A DNA stretch of 5,060 nucleotides from Synergistaceae bacterium (GTDB lineage Bacteria > Synergistota > Synergistia > Synergistales > Aminobacteriaceae): assembly GCA_009778055.1 (NCBI GenBank), contig WRKN01000181.1:1-5060 (forward strand), written 5' to 3'. This document shows, piece after piece, positions 4,684-5,060 of this stretch. The position numbers were made by a program, and so were the translations under genes. Every line of letters starts with the position of its first letter. The first letter of the stretch is position 1. Under the pieces are notes generated by a model, which ran no database searches, was not told the origin of the DNA, and was given only the letters and a program-made list of their open reading frames with translations.

Positions 4684-5060
4684 TCAGAACGCCGCACCCG
4701 AGCAAATGTTTTGCGGGGCAATTTCCTCGAATTTCATAAACGAATCGGCGTCCCTGTAAAAGCAATCTTCCGTCCAGGTTTGGGGATTGTTTTCGATATA
4801 TTCCGCAATCCGCCGGTAATCGTCTTCGTCGCGGATGATGTGGTCATGAAAAGATTTTTGCCAGACGGAATAACCGACTTTAACGGAAACAGCCCGTTTC
4901 CATTGATTCATCATCCTCGGCACCGTAGGGGCGGCATCTTGCCGCCCGTTCCCGTAAATACCGATAATCATATGAACATGGTTTGGCATGATTACGGAAC
5001 AATCCACAGACACGCCCTCATAGGTACGCGATAACGTCAATATTTCATTTTCTATTATTT
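4684..5060 (-). CDS. REP-associated tyrosine transposase (Y1_Tnp, TnpA_REP type), N-terminus outside the window
   Basis: This belongs to the Y1 single-strand transposase family, related to IS200/IS605 TnpA, which nicks DNA next to hairpins through a covalent tyrosine link. VIMPNHVHMII carries the HUH metal motif (histidine codons at 4980-4978 and 4974-4972). VWQKSFHDHIIRDEDDY follows, then EYIENNPQTW, whose Tyr (codon 4800-4798) aligns with the catalytic Tyr115 of the E. coli protein. The frame is open to the right edge, so the TTG at 5040 is not the true start; roughly 60-70 N-terminal residues are missing from view. The 3' end is complete. Between HUH and the helix starting MMNQWKR, the segment GRQDAAPT is encoded by a GC-rich palindrome. 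No IS-type partner gene (TnpB) is seen, as expected for a stand-alone housekeeping-like transposase. Confidence 0.9.
   Translation of the reverse strand, partial: IIENEILTLSRTYEGVSVDCSVIMPNHVHMIIGIYGNGRQDAAPTVPRMMNQWKRAVSVKVGYSVWQKSFHDHIIRDEDDYRRIAEYIENNPQTWTEDCFYRDADSFMKFEEIAPQNICSGAAF
4929..4947. repeat. GC-rich palindrome inside the transposase gene (REP-like)
   Basis: GGGCGGCA, a 3-nt TCT loop and TGCCGCCC form a perfect 8-bp hairpin, with GTAG on its left flank. It encodes Gly-Arg-Gln-Asp-Ala-Ala of the transposase in frame. Compact GC-rich hairpins of this kind are the class of sequence that TnpA_REP enzymes bind and cut; whether this one is a member of the enzyme's own REP family needs genome-wide copies. 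Confidence 0.6.

Overview
This is a bacterial chromosome window with two parts of different character. Strong AGGAGG-type ribosome binding sites and tightly packed genes point to an anaerobic heterotroph. A TRAP transporter beside a hexuronate isomerase, plus a small tyrosine transposase of a type common in Synergistota and Clostridia, favour one of those groups, but the sequence alone cannot settle the phylum.

Region 1 (1-3136, + strand) is a compact catabolic operon. It holds the end of a TRAP small membrane subunit (DctQ type, start beyond the left edge), the complete large permease subunit (DctM type, 4-nt ATGA overlap with dctQ) and a complete uxaC, 24 nt further on, encoding glucuronate/galacturonate isomerase. 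A periplasmic DctP-type binding protein probably lies upstream, outside the window. Together the genes suggest sodium-coupled import of a hexuronate followed by the first isomerisation step to fructuronate or tagaturonate.

Region 2 (3137-3844) has no gene I can identify. It contains several inverted repeats, a stem-loop followed by a T-rich tract that could end transcription, and one copy of a 33-bp repeat. Two short, tightly spaced minus-strand reading frames (3434-3631 and 3334-3429) and a possible small-RNA unit (about 3208-3398) deserve a second look; none is proven.

Region 3 (3779-5060, minus strand, visibly more AT-rich) is accessory DNA. Read right to left it holds a REP-associated tyrosine transposase (cut by the right edge), a near-consensus promoter, a possible 41-aa small protein whose ribosome binding site lies in a hairpin, a second copy of the 33-bp repeat, a type II toxin-antitoxin pair (unclassified antitoxin, then RelE/ParE toxin, overlapping), and a terminator. 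The two repeat copies are in direct orientation and bracket the toxin-antitoxin module with its terminator. The transposase gene carries, in frame, a GC-rich palindrome of the kind such enzymes are known to act on. I see no tRNA, rRNA, CRISPR array or known riboswitch.
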